In this document: positions 7,555 through 16,768 of the stretch, piece by piece
How the letters are laid out: every line of letters begins with the position of its first letter
Position numbering within the stretch: the stretch's first letter is position 1
NCBI GenBank assembly: GCA_937949995.1
Contig: CALFEO010000006.1
Location: 1 to 63,129, forward strand
Length of the DNA: 63,129 bases
Reading direction: 5' to 3'
Source of the DNA: an uncultured bacterium
Lineage (GTDB): Bacteria > Patescibacteriota > Patescibacteriia > 2-12-FULL-60-25
The notes under the pieces: generated by a model
What the model was told of the DNA's origin: nothing
Database searches by the model: none
Seen by the model: only the letters and a program-made list of their open reading frames with translations
Translations under genes and position numbers: made by a program

Positions 7555-10500
7555 TTAGTTGCTCAATGATTGGCTCTGGGTTAGATCTTCGACTAAGTAG
7601 TCGTTGGTCCAATCGCGAGAGGTTTGATTGGCTGATGAATGCGGAACTTCCGAATTATCAGACCAAACAAATGTACCTGCACCGGCTGCGGTACCGCTGA
7701 TAGCGGCGGCCGTGTCGATATGATAGATATCGGCGTCAGCTGTGGTGTAGATATCAACCGTGTCATTGTTAACCAAGTAACCTGTATAAGTCATGGCTGC
7801 CGGATCTCTGTACAAGCTGGTGGTTACATTGTTGCCGGTTCCAGTATAAGCGACATTGGCGCGCAATGAGTAAACATTGCCCGTGCCGCTGATGGAATCT
7901 TCAGTGGTGAAGGAGACAACAACATAAGCTTGGTTGACACCGGCGGCGATTGTGCCGGCCTCGAGGTCGGCGGCGCTGGTGGCGTTAACAATGGCGAGAT
8001 CAGCCAACGGAACCATAGTGGATCCGCGGTATAAGCGGAAGTTGCTTAAGCTGACATTGGCGGACTTGGAAACATTGAATGTCATTTGTTTCAAAGCCAC
8101 ACTGCCGGCTGAATCAGCACCGACCTGCATGCGATACAACTCGCGTTCACCGGCTGAAAGCGTGGTGTTCGAGAGAGCTTGTTGTGTTACAACAGGTTTG
8201 GTCTTGCGGAGAACCATGGCATTGCCATCGGTGGCGCCTTGAGCCGCGTAAACGCGATCGCCCGAGGCTACACCTGTGGTGCGCAAGTTCAATTTGGCCG
8301 CGTAGTTAACATCCCATTCACCGGTTTGGATGTTTTCATCGATACCGAGGACAGGAGCATGACCGGAGCGAGTCACGAGGGCAGTGGCACCACTGACAGA
8401 CGATGAAGCCTGTACGGCGGCGAGCTTGGCCCAGACTTCGAAGGTGGCAGAGCCATTCTTCGGAACTGTGATCTTGGTGGTCAAGTTGACGTTGGCAGCG
8501 CCTGTAGCACCGGAAGGCAAAGTGGCTTCGCCTTTAACGGCACCGTCGGAAGCTACCGCGACGCGGGTGAAGTTGGAGTTATCGCCTCCGGCTTGAGACT
8601 CAATGCGGACGAGGTCGATTTGCATCTCTTCGTCTTGAGCTGTGGCCTTATAGCGAGCAAACGGTACCCATACATCCTTGCCGGCAACTACGATTGTGGA
8701 GGCCGGGTGAGCATCTTCGGCTACGGTGAGTGTACCGCTGGCCAAGATGGTTTGGCGGACGTCAGGTGTGTTACCCAACTGTTGATTGGCACCCGTACCG
8801 TCGAGTTTGGCGTCGATGGTCGGAGTAACCGTGTTAGCATCATCATCTTGAGCTGTGATTGAGGTTACACCAACGGCGACTCTGTCGTAGTTCGGAGCGG
8901 CTGTAGCGGCAGAGCTGAAGGTGGCCTTAGCAGTCAAGGTCTTGGTCGTTCCCTTGGGAATGGTCAAGTTCATGTTGGCGATTTGAGCCAAGCCTGTTGT
9001 TGTATCAGGTGATTTGGCTGTGCCAATCATGGTGTCGCCATCATAGAGGGCGAGTGATGTGATGCGTGAAGCACAATCGGCGGCGACAAAGGTGCCGGTA
9101 TTGCCGATATCGGCCTTACAAGCCAGAGTCAAGTTTGTAACTTTGACATCTGATTGTGAGCCAACCTGCAAAGATACACCCACAACCGGAACGTTTTGGG
9201 CTTTCTTAACAATGGTGCCCGAAACCGGAGTGGAAGCCAATTCGGCTGTTACTTCGGATTGTTTGACGGTTTGTTCGTTACCCGTTGTGTTGGCATTGGG
9301 AACGATCTTACCGAGGGCCAAGTTTTCACCTGTATCAACGACTTTGACATCTCCTTCCAAGAAGGCGAGCCAGCTGGCTGTGTAGCCGTTGCCATAGAAT
9401 TCGCCGGCACCGTCCTCGTTATTGGCGAGATCGGCGACGATGGCAAGATTCATTGTTTGACCGGCTGCAATGTTAAATGTGTCGTTGAAAGTGATGTCTT
9501 CGGTCAAGGTACCGTTGGCGATCGTGAGTTCTTTCGGACCCATGACAGTTGTGCCGGTATCCATGTTCTTGATCTTGATGTTGCGGAAGTACTTGGTGCC
9601 GGATGAACCAACCAATTCACGAGCAGCGCCCGTGGTGGCGGCTAATCTGGTGCGCAAGTTGCGAACTTCAAGATTGTTGTCGGCCGAAGTCAAAGAGAAT
9701 TGATACAAGACAACACCCAGTTTGCCTTTGGCAATGTTGCCGGTAACCGGACCATTGAAAGCAAATGTGAGGTTTCCGCCTTGTGTTTCAACTTGGACGC
9801 CTTCAGCAGCCGTGTCAAACGCGGCGATGTTGATGGCGGCTCCGGAGTTGTAAACCGAGTCGATAGCATACAAGTCGGCTGCGTACTCGACATAAGTCAA
9901 GATGGTGCGGCCGGCGCGTCCGGAGACGTCAGCATGCAAGTCGAAAACGCGTGTTACGCCATTGGGCAATAAGTACGGGTTGTCGAAGACCAAGACGATC
10001 TGGCCTTTGGAGTTGACACCTGCGGCTGAAGCGACTTTTGTGGAACCCTGATAAAGGGCAAAGTTCTTCAAATCCGAATTGTCGATGCCTCCGCCTTGAT
10101 ACAAGGCGACGCGATGGACATAGATGTCGTTGGTGTTGGCAGTGAGTTTGAAGCTGGAGATCGGAGCATTCTGTTGGCCGATAACCGGGTTGGCCGGTAC
10201 CGGGCCGGGTTGAATGACGAGCTCACCTGCAGCCGCTGTTCCAACAACGAACACGTTACCGCGGACCGGGAAGGAACCGCTGACCGTGCCGGAGCCGGAG
10301 AGAACGACTGAAGCCGCATCAGCCAATTGGAAGGCATGATTGCCTCCGGTTGTACCCGGGTTGGAGAGGTCGGCATACACATAGTATGACTTCATCGTGT
10401 TGGCCGGGATGGTGATGTTCAAGCTGTTAAACTCGACTTTGTTGGTGCTGGAGTTGACCGAGCGGCCGGTTGTGAGGCGATTGCCTTGAGCATCATAAAG

Positions 10501-11385
10501 ATACACATTGGCGAAATCGCTGGCCGAGCCAACGCCGATGCGATGGAAGTGCAAACCGGCGATAAATGCATCAGCATTGCCCGCTTGGAGGTTTACTTTG
10601 ACCATCTGAACGCCCATGGCGTTCTTGGGAACTGTGGCACCGGCGGGTGTGTCGGAAGCCAAGGAGACTGTTACGTCGCCGCTGACCATTTGACCGGCAC
10701 AGGCTACCTTCCAAAAGTTATCGGCTTCGAGGCCGGTAACACTGGCGCCATCAGCATAAGTAATTGTGGTTTCTACAGCGTTAACCATGTTCCATTTGTT
10801 GGCTGCGAAAGCGGCGTCATCAGCGATTTTGCGCTTTTGACCATTCCAAACGACATAGCGGTTGGTATCACCGGAATAGGTGATGAGCTGGCCGTTAGGA
10901 TGAACATTGGAAGAGATTGATGAACCGACTGTGTAGTTTGTGAAGAAACTATCCGGTACATCGATAACGCGTGTGGCCCATGCACTGCCCCAGAGAGCTT
11001 GTGCGATTGCTTCGGATTCGATCCAATGCAATGTTCCGCATTCGGTGACAGCATAGGTTTTCGGATCGGTCGTAATCTTCACGAGCTTGGTGCCCGGGCG
11101 AACGGTTACGTTACCGCCGATTTGAATGGCTGCGAGTTCTGCATCCGTGATGGTTACAACGGACGAGAAATCGTTAAACCATGAGAAATAGGTTTTCTCA
11201 TTGGGGAAAACATAGCGTTTGCCATCTGTATGATAGTAATAGAGGGCCGGGCCGGAAGCCTTGATTAAGTCGCCTGCTGCGAGAGTGGCGGCTTGGGCTG
11301 TTACCGGGAACGCTAATGCGCCTGCTCCTACGGACCAAAGAATGGTGGCGAAAGAGACAAACGTTGAAAAAGCTTTTCTTAACAT
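7555..11385 (-). CDS. Large secreted S-layer-like surface protein
   Basis: About 1276 residues from ATG 11385. The start is supported by an AGGA-type ribosome binding site and by the signal peptide that follows (MLRKAFSTFV..., hydrophobic to about 26, cleavage after AQA at 32). The mature protein is rich in Thr, Ala, Val, Asn and Gly, with very few Cys and long beta-strand patterns. No transmembrane anchor is seen at the C-terminus. Residues about 40-190 form an N-terminal domain with YYYHTDGKRYVFPNEKTYF and a later GTLHWIES stretch; I recall this type from candidate-phylum surface proteins. The rest looks like a chain of beta-sandwich units. Role inferred: main surface-layer or cell-wall protein. 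It sits downstream of a sigma/DUF5667 pair on the same strand and has a long hairpin-rich leader. Confidence 0.85.
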   Translation of the reverse strand: MLRKAFSTFVSFATILWSVGAGALAFPVTAQAATLAAGDLIKASGPALYYYHTDGKRYVFPNEKTYFSWFNDFSSVVTITDAELAAIQIGGNVTVRPGTKLVKITTDPKTYAVTECGTLHWIESEAIAQALWGSAWATRVIDVPDSFFTNYTVGSSISSNVHPNGQLITYSGDTNRYVVWNGQKRKIADDAAFAANKWNMVNAVETTITYADGASVTGLEADNFWKVACAGQMVSGDVTVSLASDTPAGATVPKNAMGVQMVKVNLQAGNADAFIAGLHFHRIGVGSASDFANVYLYDAQGNRLTTGRSVNSSTNKVEFNSLNITIPANTMKSYYVYADLSNPGTTGGNHAFQLADAASVVLSGSGTVSGSFPVRGNVFVVGTAAAGELVIQPGPVPANPVIGQQNAPISSFKLTANTNDIYVHRVALYQGGGIDNSDLKNFALYQGSTKVASAAGVNSKGQIVLVFDNPYLLPNGVTRVFDLHADVSGRAGRTILTYVEYAADLYAIDSVYNSGAAINIAAFDTAAEGVQVETQGGNLTFAFNGPVTGNIAKGKLGVVLYQFSLTSADNNLEVRNLRTRLAATTGAARELVGSSGTKYFRNIKIKNMDTGTTVMGPKELTIANGTLTEDITFNDTFNIAAGQTMNLAIVADLANNEDGAGEFYGNGYTASWLAFLEGDVKVVDTGENLALGKIVPNANTTGNEQTVKQSEVTAELASTPVSGTIVKKAQNVPVVGVSLQVGSQSDVKVTNLTLACKADIGNTGTFVAADCASRITSLALYDGDTMIGTAKSPDTTTGLAQIANMNLTIPKGTTKTLTAKATFSSAATAAPNYDRVAVGVTSITAQDDDANTVTPTIDAKLDGTGANQQLGNTPDVRQTILASGTLTVAEDAHPASTIVVAGKDVWVPFARYKATAQDEEMQIDLVRIESQAGGDNSNFTRVAVASDGAVKGEATLPSGATGAANVNLTTKITVPKNGSATFEVWAKLAAVQASSSVSGATALVTRSGHAPVLGIDENIQTGEWDVNYAAKLNLRTTGVASGDRVYAAQGATDGNAMVLRKTKPVVTQQALSNTTLSAGERELYRMQVGADSAGSVALKQMTFNVSKSANVSLSNFRLYRGSTMVPLADLAIVNATSAADLEAGTIAAGVNQAYVVVSFTTEDSISGTGNVYSLRANVAYTGTGNNVTTSLYRDPAAMTYTGYLVNNDTVDIYTTADADIYHIDTAAAISGTAAGAGTFVWSDNSEVPHSSANQTSRDWTNDYLVEDLTQSQSLSN

Positions 11386-11720
11386 AATAATCCTGGTGGA
11401 TTTGCCTTTATGGACAGTTTTACCTGTCCGTGTGTCGAACTGCATCCTTTGGGGATGCAATCCAACGAATTGTGATTTATGAATGAGTTCTGGCACATCT
11501 TACCGATCTTTAAAGGATCGGAATCGACCTTTTGAGATGGCCGTGGCGAGGATTTCGTATCGCCGGGCGTCGGAGCTCGAGATCTCTGCTGGAATTGATC
11601 CTCTCCTTTTGCAAAGAGAGATGGAGACCCCGCACACTTCTTCTTCAGGGCTGAATAGCCGAGTTGAATCAGTCTGCGTTTCCCCCGCCCGTCAGGGCAC
11701 CCATCCTATTAAAGACAGAT
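11386..11720 (-). promoter_or_regulatory. Structured 5' leader of the surface-protein gene
   Basis: No gene is supported here. Four short hairpins can be drawn: 11412-11429 (GGACAG/CTGTCC), 11441-11459 (TGCATCC/GGATGCA), 11503-11521 (CCGATC/GATCGG) and 11687-11698 (GCCC/GGGC). The minus-strand frame stays open upstream of ATG 11385, but the signal peptide marks the true start. A long structured 5' UTR is likely. I could not place a convincing promoter. Confidence 0.5.
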
Positions 11721-11739
11721 GACCTGTTACGCGGAGCAA

Positions 11740-12140
11740 GACAGCTTCTAGCTTCCAGCTACTAGCTTCTAGCCACTATTTGTCATTTCGAACGTACGTG
11801 AGAAATCTCCACCTTTATCAGCTTCTAGCTACCAGCTTCCAGCTACCAGCCAAACCCACTATGGTTTGTCATTTCTGCTCCTAAGGCGCATCAGCCTCAG
11901 GCTGAGAATCGGATGTGAGAAATCTCCACCTTTATCAGCTTCTAGCTTCCAGCTACCAGCCAGACCTTCGAACAGTTTTCGTAGGGATAAACCTTGCCTG
12001 TGACCCGAAGTTAAACGAAGGATTATGTTTATCCGTACCGGAAGCCACATTTCATCGTAGGGGTAAACCTTGTGTTTATCCGTACTAAAGCAACGGTCTG
12101 CTTGGCACGGATAATCACAAGGATTATCCCTACGACGATG
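11740..12140. repeat. Mosaic of repeat families D, E and C
   Basis: Gene-free stretch. Family D (AGCTTCTAGCTACCAGC type) lies at 11746-11775, 11819-11850 and 11937-11965. Family E (GTCATTTC...GAAATCTCCACC) lies at about 11793-11815 and 11867-11930. Family C lies at 11979-12137 as three CGTAGGG(G)ATAAACC copies in alternating orientation. Confidence 0.9.
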
Positions 12141-12173
12141 GTTAGTATTTAGTAATTGGTATTTTGTAGTTGA

Positions 12174-13415
12174 TTAGTTGGTTATTTCAGGATTAGTGGA
12201 AGTTGTTTCGACTTCAGTGGTTGGTTCTTCTGCAGCAGGTGGTTCAGAGGGAGCGGCGGTTGCGTCGTTATTCGGTTCGACAGTGGCAGCGTGTTGGGCT
12301 TCGGCTTCTTGTTTGGCAGCTTCTTCCTCTACGGTTTTTTGCACCGCAAAAGCTTGCTGTGTGGCGACCTTGGAAAGCTCCAAAGCTTCGTTCAGGTTTT
12401 TTTCTTCGGCTTTCTGATCGGCTTCGGTTAAGGATTTGGCGGCTTCTTGCATTTTATTGACAGGATTATCGGTTGTTGCCGTGCCGTCGACCGTAGTACT
12501 GGCAGTGCCCGTGTTGGCATCGGTTGAAGATGCCTCGGAAAGCACCGCAGACGATGAAGTGGGCGCGGTTTCAATTGCCGGATCGGACTCGATATTGGCA
12601 ATCAAGCCGGTTGATTCGGAAACGGTTTTGGTTACATTGGCATTGTAGTTTTTGAGGAACTCGATCAGCTCGGCTTCGGTAACGACTTCCGCATTTTCAA
12701 AATGTGTTTTTAATAAGACCTCGATGGCTTTGAGCGAAGTATCGGATGCGGCGGCTTGAGCCTCGGAGAGTTTGACGCGTTCGGCGGCCGATAGTTTGAT
12801 TTTGGAGGATTGGAGATCCGCGATAAGAGCCGCGATTTTTTGATCGATAAGTGTGGCGGTAACCTTGGCTTGTTCCGGAGTTGATGTGTTCTTTACTTCT
12901 TCGAGCTGATTTTTAATGGTATCCATGTCGCGCTTTAAAACATCGGCGGCTTGTTTGACGCGATCGGATTTATCGGCGCGCGGGCTTTCGATGACCTGTT
13001 TCATTTCGGTGACGCGGCGTTCGGTGAATTCGGTTTTGAGTTTGATGCGTTCATCCGGTGATTTGACCATGGCCATGCGCGCTTGTTCACCGGCGAGTTT
13101 GATGCTGTATAAAAAATCTCCGGGCAAAGCCTGCTCCGAAGCCGAAACCGACAAGAAAGATCCGCCAAAGATGGCCAGAATCACAGCCGAGGCGATGGCT
13201 GCCGGGGTGCGCATCCATTTAAAAGAGATAACCGGCAAGAAAATATTAAAAGCGCGGTTGACGGTGGCCGCGGCTTTGACCGGAGCGGGTTGAGAATTGC
13301 GAACTTGCATGAGCAGGGTTTTGCGCGTTCCGGCAACCCAAACAGCGTCAGGCCTCATTTGGCTTGCCGCTTTACGGATGTTGCGCGTCCGTTTGAATAA
13401 TTGATAACCGCTCAT
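12174..13415 (-). CDS. DUF5667 membrane protein, putative anti-sigma partner
   Basis: 413 residues. A basic cytoplasmic N-terminus (about 1-68) is followed by one membrane helix (about 70-92, AIASAVILAIFGGSFLSVSA). Then comes the DUF5667-type segment with ALPGDFLYSIKLAGEQARMA, which in this family directly follows the membrane. The outer part is a long helical coiled-coil-like region (110-250) and an acidic Thr/Ser/Ala/Glu-rich tail (about 280-413). The gene starts 4 bases after the stop of the sigma-factor gene, so the pair is one operon. By analogy with ECF sigma/anti-sigma pairs it may hold the sigma factor at the membrane and sense the envelope. That role is inferred, not shown by a known anti-sigma motif. 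Confidence 0.82.
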   Translation of the reverse strand: MSGYQLFKRTRNIRKAASQMRPDAVWVAGTRKTLLMQVRNSQPAPVKAAATVNRAFNIFLPVISFKWMRTPAAIASAVILAIFGGSFLSVSASEQALPGDFLYSIKLAGEQARMAMVKSPDERIKLKTEFTERRVTEMKQVIESPRADKSDRVKQAADVLKRDMDTIKNQLEEVKNTSTPEQAKVTATLIDQKIAALIADLQSSKIKLSAAERVKLSEAQAAASDTSLKAIEVLLKTHFENAEVVTEAELIEFLKNYNANVTKTVSESTGLIANIESDPAIETAPTSSSAVLSEASSTDANTGTASTTVDGTATTDNPVNKMQEAAKSLTEADQKAEEKNLNEALELSKVATQQAFAVQKTVEEEAAKQEAEAQHAATVEPNNDATAAPSEPPAAEEPTTEVETTSTNPEITN

Positions 13416-13419
13416 GAAA

Positions 13420-13971
13420 TTATTGTTGTTCTTTAAGCGCCTTCATGCCCCTGTAATAGATGAGGCGAATATTGCCCGCACTCTTGCCAAGGATGACGGC
13501 AATATCGGAAAAGCTCAATCCGTCGATGAGGCGCAAGGCCAAAACATCACGGTAAGAATCTTTGAGTTTATCCAATTGCCGTAAGATTAGAGCCAATTCT
13601 GTGCGAGCCTCCATATAATCGCGTCCGTATCCGCTTTCACGCTCTATAAATGTAGACGTATCTTCCTCGTCAAATGTTACACACTCCATGGAAGTGTTGG
13701 TTTTACTGCGGTAAAAATCGGCAATTTGATTGCGGGCTATCTGGTATAAAAAGGCGCGGACGTTTTTGACCTTCTTTTGGGCTTGAATATGCTGCCAAAA
13801 GCGGGTAAACGTTTCCGCGGTAATATCTTGAGCATCTTCTTTACGGGGCAACTTTAAAATCACGAACCGATAAATGGCCGTTACATAACGATCATATATT
13901 TTCGCAAATGCCTCCGGATCTTGCTTGACCGAAATGCGATAGAGGAGATAGCGATCTATGAGTTCGGCCAT
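13420..13971 (-). CDS. RNA polymerase sigma-70 family factor, ECF type
   Basis: 183 residues, the usual length for an ECF sigma factor. Region 2 is at about 20-90 (DAQDITAETFTRFWQHI, then NVRAFLYQIARNQIADFYR for -10 recognition). Region 4 is at about 125-180 with the helix-turn-helix (LALRLIDGLSFSDIAVILGK). Regions 1 and 3 are absent. It directs RNA polymerase to a limited promoter set. The gene is followed by the DUF5667 membrane protein and, 0.8 kb on, by the large surface-protein gene, suggesting envelope control. A -10-like TATCAT ends 7 bases before the ATG, so the transcript would start at or next to the start codon. Confidence 0.93.
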   Translation of the reverse strand: MAELIDRYLLYRISVKQDPEAFAKIYDRYVTAIYRFVILKLPRKEDAQDITAETFTRFWQHIQAQKKVKNVRAFLYQIARNQIADFYRSKTNTSMECVTFDEEDTSTFIERESGYGRDYMEARTELALILRQLDKLKDSYRDVLALRLIDGLSFSDIAVILGKSAGNIRLIYYRGMKALKEQQ

Positions 13972-13978
13972 GGTTTAT

Positions 13979-14008
13979 ATGATAAGAAAAGCTGAGCTAT
14001 TCGCTCAA
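13979..14008 (-). promoter_or_regulatory. Promoter of the sigma-factor operon (leaderless)
   Basis: On the minus strand, TTGAGC (14003-14008) and TATCAT (13979-13984) have an 18-bp spacer. The predicted start is at 13972-13973, immediately before the ATG at 13971. Confidence 0.45.
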
Positions 14009-14071
14009 TTAACATAAAAAGGCACGAGTAACCTTGCCATAATTACCAAAAAAAATCAAACCCGCCTTCGG

Positions 14072-14266
14072 CTACCAGCTTCCAGCTTCCAGCTTCCAGC
14101 TTCCAGCTGCCAGCTACGAGCCGGACCTTACAACAGTTTTCGTAGGGATAATCCTTGTGATTATCCGTGCTAAGACAACAGATGGTTATCTCAGTGCGGA
14201 TAAACACCCCGCAAAATTCACTTCGTTCATAAACGGGGCAGGCAAGGTTTATCCCTACGATTTTTT
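14072..14266. repeat. Family D and C repeats
   Basis: Four short D units (CTTCCAGCTTCCAGC type) at 14072-14120, then C copies at 14143-14165 and 14194-14260 in opposite orientation. The second C copy is interrupted by CACCCCGCAAAATTCACTTCG and its complement-like partner. No gene seen from 13985 to 14311. Confidence 0.85.
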
Positions 14267-14311
14267 TTGGTTATTAATTGGTATTTAAAATTTCAGTTGT
14301 CCAATCTATTG

Positions 14312-14340
14312 TTGACAAATTTTTACGAAAGTGTGATAAT
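14312..14340 (+). promoter_or_regulatory. Promoter of the HTH gene
   Basis: TTGACA at 14312-14317 and GATAAT at 14335-14340 with a 17-bp spacer. The predicted start is 7-10 bases before ATG 14357, leaving almost no leader. Confidence 0.75.
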
Positions 14341-14356
14341 TAAGGCAAATGTGAAC

Positions 14357-14677
14357 ATGTCAGAACCAATGCCGGCCAAAATTACAGATTCCACAGCTCT
14401 CCGCCTGCATGTTTCCGAGGCGGCCAAGCTTTTTGGTATCTCCGACAGAACAATCCGCCGAGCCATCTCCCGCAACGAGCTCCGCTACATCGTTGTTCGC
14501 AACCGCTATCAAATCCACTTTGAATCCATGCTCACCTGGTCGCAAAAAATGCCGCATATCCAAAAAAAACGCGACCAAGCGGGTTTGGGGCAATGGGTGG
14601 AAAAATGGAAAATCACAAACCCAAAATACTCGCCAAGACCACCGGAACAAACAAACGGTTCATCAAGTTCAAAGTAG
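14357..14677 (+). CDS. Small excisionase/MerR-type helix-turn-helix protein
   Basis: 106 residues from ATG 14357, chosen because a strong promoter ends at 14340. Residues about 17-65 form a winged helix-turn-helix of the HTH_17/excisionase type: LHVSEAAKLFGISDRTIRRA is the helix-turn-helix and RYIVVRNRYQIHFESMLTW the wing. The rest (about 70-106) is basic and Pro/Lys/Ser-rich, likely disordered. Such proteins bind short DNA sites as regulators or recombination directionality factors. No integrase is nearby, so a regulator is more likely. Its 3' end runs into family B repeat DNA. Confidence 0.75.
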   Translation: MSEPMPAKITDSTALRLHVSEAAKLFGISDRTIRRAISRNELRYIVVRNRYQIHFESMLTWSQKMPHIQKKRDQAGLGQWVEKWKITNPKYSPRPPEQTNGSSSSK

Positions 14678-15060
14678 CAAGTTCGTCAGGAGTTCATCCC
14701 ACTACGCCCACGGGCTTCGCGGGACAAGTCAAGTTGAAAGTCTAAAGTTTATCAAGAGTTACTCATGCTTCTCTTGATGAACTTTAAACTTGATGAACTT
14801 GTTACTTGATGAGATAAACTTTAGTCTTGAAAACCCATACAATATCCAAGTACAAAATTCCAATTAATAACCAAAAAAAATCGTAGGGATAAACCTTGCC
14901 TGCCCCGTTTATGAACGAAGTGAATTTTGCGGGGTGTTTATCCGTCCTAAGGCAACGGACGGTTATTTAAGTGCGGATAAACACGAGGTTTATCCCTACG
15001 AAAACCGTTTCAAAGTCTGGCTAGCAGCCGGTGGCTGGTAGCTAGAAGCTGGTAAGTAGT
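14656..15060. repeat. Mosaic of repeat families B, C and D
   Basis: Family B inverted boxes at 14656-14815, family C in opposed copies at 14880-15003 (again split by a segment containing GCAAAATTCACTTCGTTCAT or its complement), and family D at 15021-15058. No gene seen from 14678 to 15377. Confidence 0.88.
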
Positions 15061-15105
15061 CGCATCCTGCCAGATCGTCTACTGAAAAATAAAAACAGAT
15101 GATCC

Positions 15106-15136
15106 AAAAACTCCCGAGCGCGTTTCGGGAGTTTTT
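15106..15136 (+). terminator. Rho-independent terminator
   Basis: AAAACTCCCGA, loop GCGCGT, TCGGGAGTTTTT. It could end transcription from the HTH gene 430 bases upstream. Confidence 0.75.
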
Positions 15137-15138
15137 AT

Positions 15139-15369
15139 TGTTGTCTGAACCTTGATTAACTCTATCGTCTGAACCTTGATTCCAAACCGATTACCAACCT
15201 AATTTACTTGATTACCTAAGGTAGAGATGAATAATATATACCTATAGTAATCAAGTTAATATGAGCGTGAATCTGAGCGTTAATCAAGGTTCAGACAATA
15301 AGATAGTAATCAAGTTAATTTGAGCGAGAATCTGAGCGGAAATCAAGGTTCAGACAATAAGTTCAGACA
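15139..15369. repeat. Family A repeat array
   Basis: Inverted partial copies (GTCTGAACCTTGATT at about 15143 and 15168) and an ATTACCAACCTAAT spacer nearly identical to the one at 100-155. Two direct 59-bp units follow at about 15247 and 15306. The array ends 8 bases from the stop codon of the next minus-strand gene. Confidence 0.92.
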
Positions 15370-15377
15370 GTAATCCG

Positions 15378-16604
15378 TTACGACGTTACGACTGTATTGT
15401 AGATTTTCTCGAGATCATCCAAATGCTTTTGCCAGCTGTGATTTTGTTCGGCATGTTTGCGGGCGGCTTGGCCCAAGTCGGTGCGCTGTTCGGGAGTGAA
15501 AGACTCCATTTGATTGAAGGCTTCGATCCAGGATTCGATGGAATCGGGTTTGGCCAAAAATCCGCTGATTCCGTCTTGAATGAGCTCCGGCAATCCTCCA
15601 ATGTCGGAGGCGATGACCGGGACGCCGGCCGACATGGACTCGAGCACGCTAAGCGAAGCGTTTTCGTACATCAAAGTTGGGACGCAGACCGCTTTGGCGG
15701 TGTTGCGGATATTTTCTAGCGCTGACTCGGAATGAAATCCCAAAAAGCTGATGCGGTTGGGAGCGATTTGCTTGGCGAGAGATTCCAAGCGATTGCGCTC
15801 CGGGCCTTCGCCGACAATGTTAAGACGAACGGTTGGGACGCGGGCCGCGGCGCGGATTAAAACTTCGGCGCCTTTTTCGGGATACAAACGACCTATAAAG
15901 ACGTAAGGGCCGGCGCCCAATCTTTGCGTTGTGACAGGCGGAATATCCACAGGGTTGGGCAGATAGACTAATTTACCGGGCGGCTCTCCCCACTCCTGCA
16001 TCTTGTTTTTGATAAAATGCGATGGGCACAGAAAGACTTTAACCGTACGCTCGTATGACTGTGTGATTTTTGACATGCTCATTTCCAGAGCCGCCAGCAT
16101 ATTGGGCGCGTAACCTTGGAACAAACATTGATGGATGACGGCATTATAATACTTACCGCCTTTACAGCGCTCGCAGACAGAACCCTTGGTGTACATTTTG
16201 TAATTGGGGCAGGCCAGTTTGTAATCGTGCAAAGTTTGTACACACGGGATGCCGGATTTGCGGATCGTGGAGAGGATGCTCGTGGATAGATGATGATAAA
16301 TGTTGTGCAGGTGAATTACATCGGGCTTGATTTCTTTGATTTGCAATTCGAGCATTTTTTTTGCCTCTTGATTCCATAAAAAATTTAGAGCTTTTTTCGT
16401 GTCTTTGGCCAAGCCCTCTTTGCGGTCGTAATTGTAGCGAGTAACAAAAAAATCCTTGTCCGCGGATTGCAGATTACTTGGCGACTTGGTGGAAAAAGCA
16501 CGCACCTCATGCCCGCGCCCGCGCAGTTTGCCCATTAGCTGATGCAGATAGACTTCAGCGCCGCCGCGCAGGTCAAAAAATTTATGGATTTGGAGTAGTT
16601 TCAT
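15378..16604 (-). CDS. GT4 glycosyltransferase
   Basis: 408 residues, a full-length GT-B family 4 enzyme. N-terminal glycine loop KFFDLRGGAEVYLHQL (residues 8-23), DVIHLHNIYHHLS near 95, LPNPVDI near 218, GRLYPEKGAEVLIRA near 237, and donor-site region ENASLSVLESMSAGVP near 317. Its insert with C-x2-C (VCERCKGGKYYNAVIHQCL, about 145-165) is common in this GT4 subgroup. It would transfer a sugar from a nucleotide donor to a cytoplasmic-face glycan intermediate; substrate unknown. Family A repeats flank it on both sides in opposite orientation, as for the epimerase-GT gene at 331-2946. Confidence 0.93.
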   Translation of the reverse strand: MKLLQIHKFFDLRGGAEVYLHQLMGKLRGRGHEVRAFSTKSPSNLQSADKDFFVTRYNYDRKEGLAKDTKKALNFLWNQEAKKMLELQIKEIKPDVIHLHNIYHHLSTSILSTIRKSGIPCVQTLHDYKLACPNYKMYTKGSVCERCKGGKYYNAVIHQCLFQGYAPNMLAALEMSMSKITQSYERTVKVFLCPSHFIKNKMQEWGEPPGKLVYLPNPVDIPPVTTQRLGAGPYVFIGRLYPEKGAEVLIRAAARVPTVRLNIVGEGPERNRLESLAKQIAPNRISFLGFHSESALENIRNTAKAVCVPTLMYENASLSVLESMSAGVPVIASDIGGLPELIQDGISGFLAKPDSIESWIEAFNQMESFTPEQRTDLGQAARKHAEQNHSWQKHLDDLEKIYNTVVTS

Positions 16605-16619
16605 AACTTATAAGAAACA

Positions 16620-16768
16620 ATTGTCTGAACATACTGTCTGAACCTTGATTTAAAAACCGATTACCAACCTAATTTACTTGATTACACAGAACTGGTGGAA
16701 AGTTCATCAAGTCTAAAGTTCATCAAGAGAAGCAAAAGCAACTCTTGATGAACTTTAGTCTTTAAACT
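16620..16768. repeat. Family A and family B repeats
   Basis: Family A partial copies at 16620-16687 (two GTCTGAAC boxes and the ATTACCAACCTAAT spacer), then family B at 16697-16768. The B repeat encodes the last residues (IKFKD) and the TAA stop of the next gene. Confidence 0.88.

Noticed and set aside
11859..12050. 63-codon minus-strand ORF
   Set aside because: Translated repeat DNA of families E, D and C. It ends in the same GGDFSHPI-type peptide as the GIY-YIG tail, with no gene-like core.
14357..14677. Excisionase as sign of an integrated element
   Set aside because: No integrase, attachment-site pair or cargo boundaries are seen. The fold is also common in ordinary regulators.
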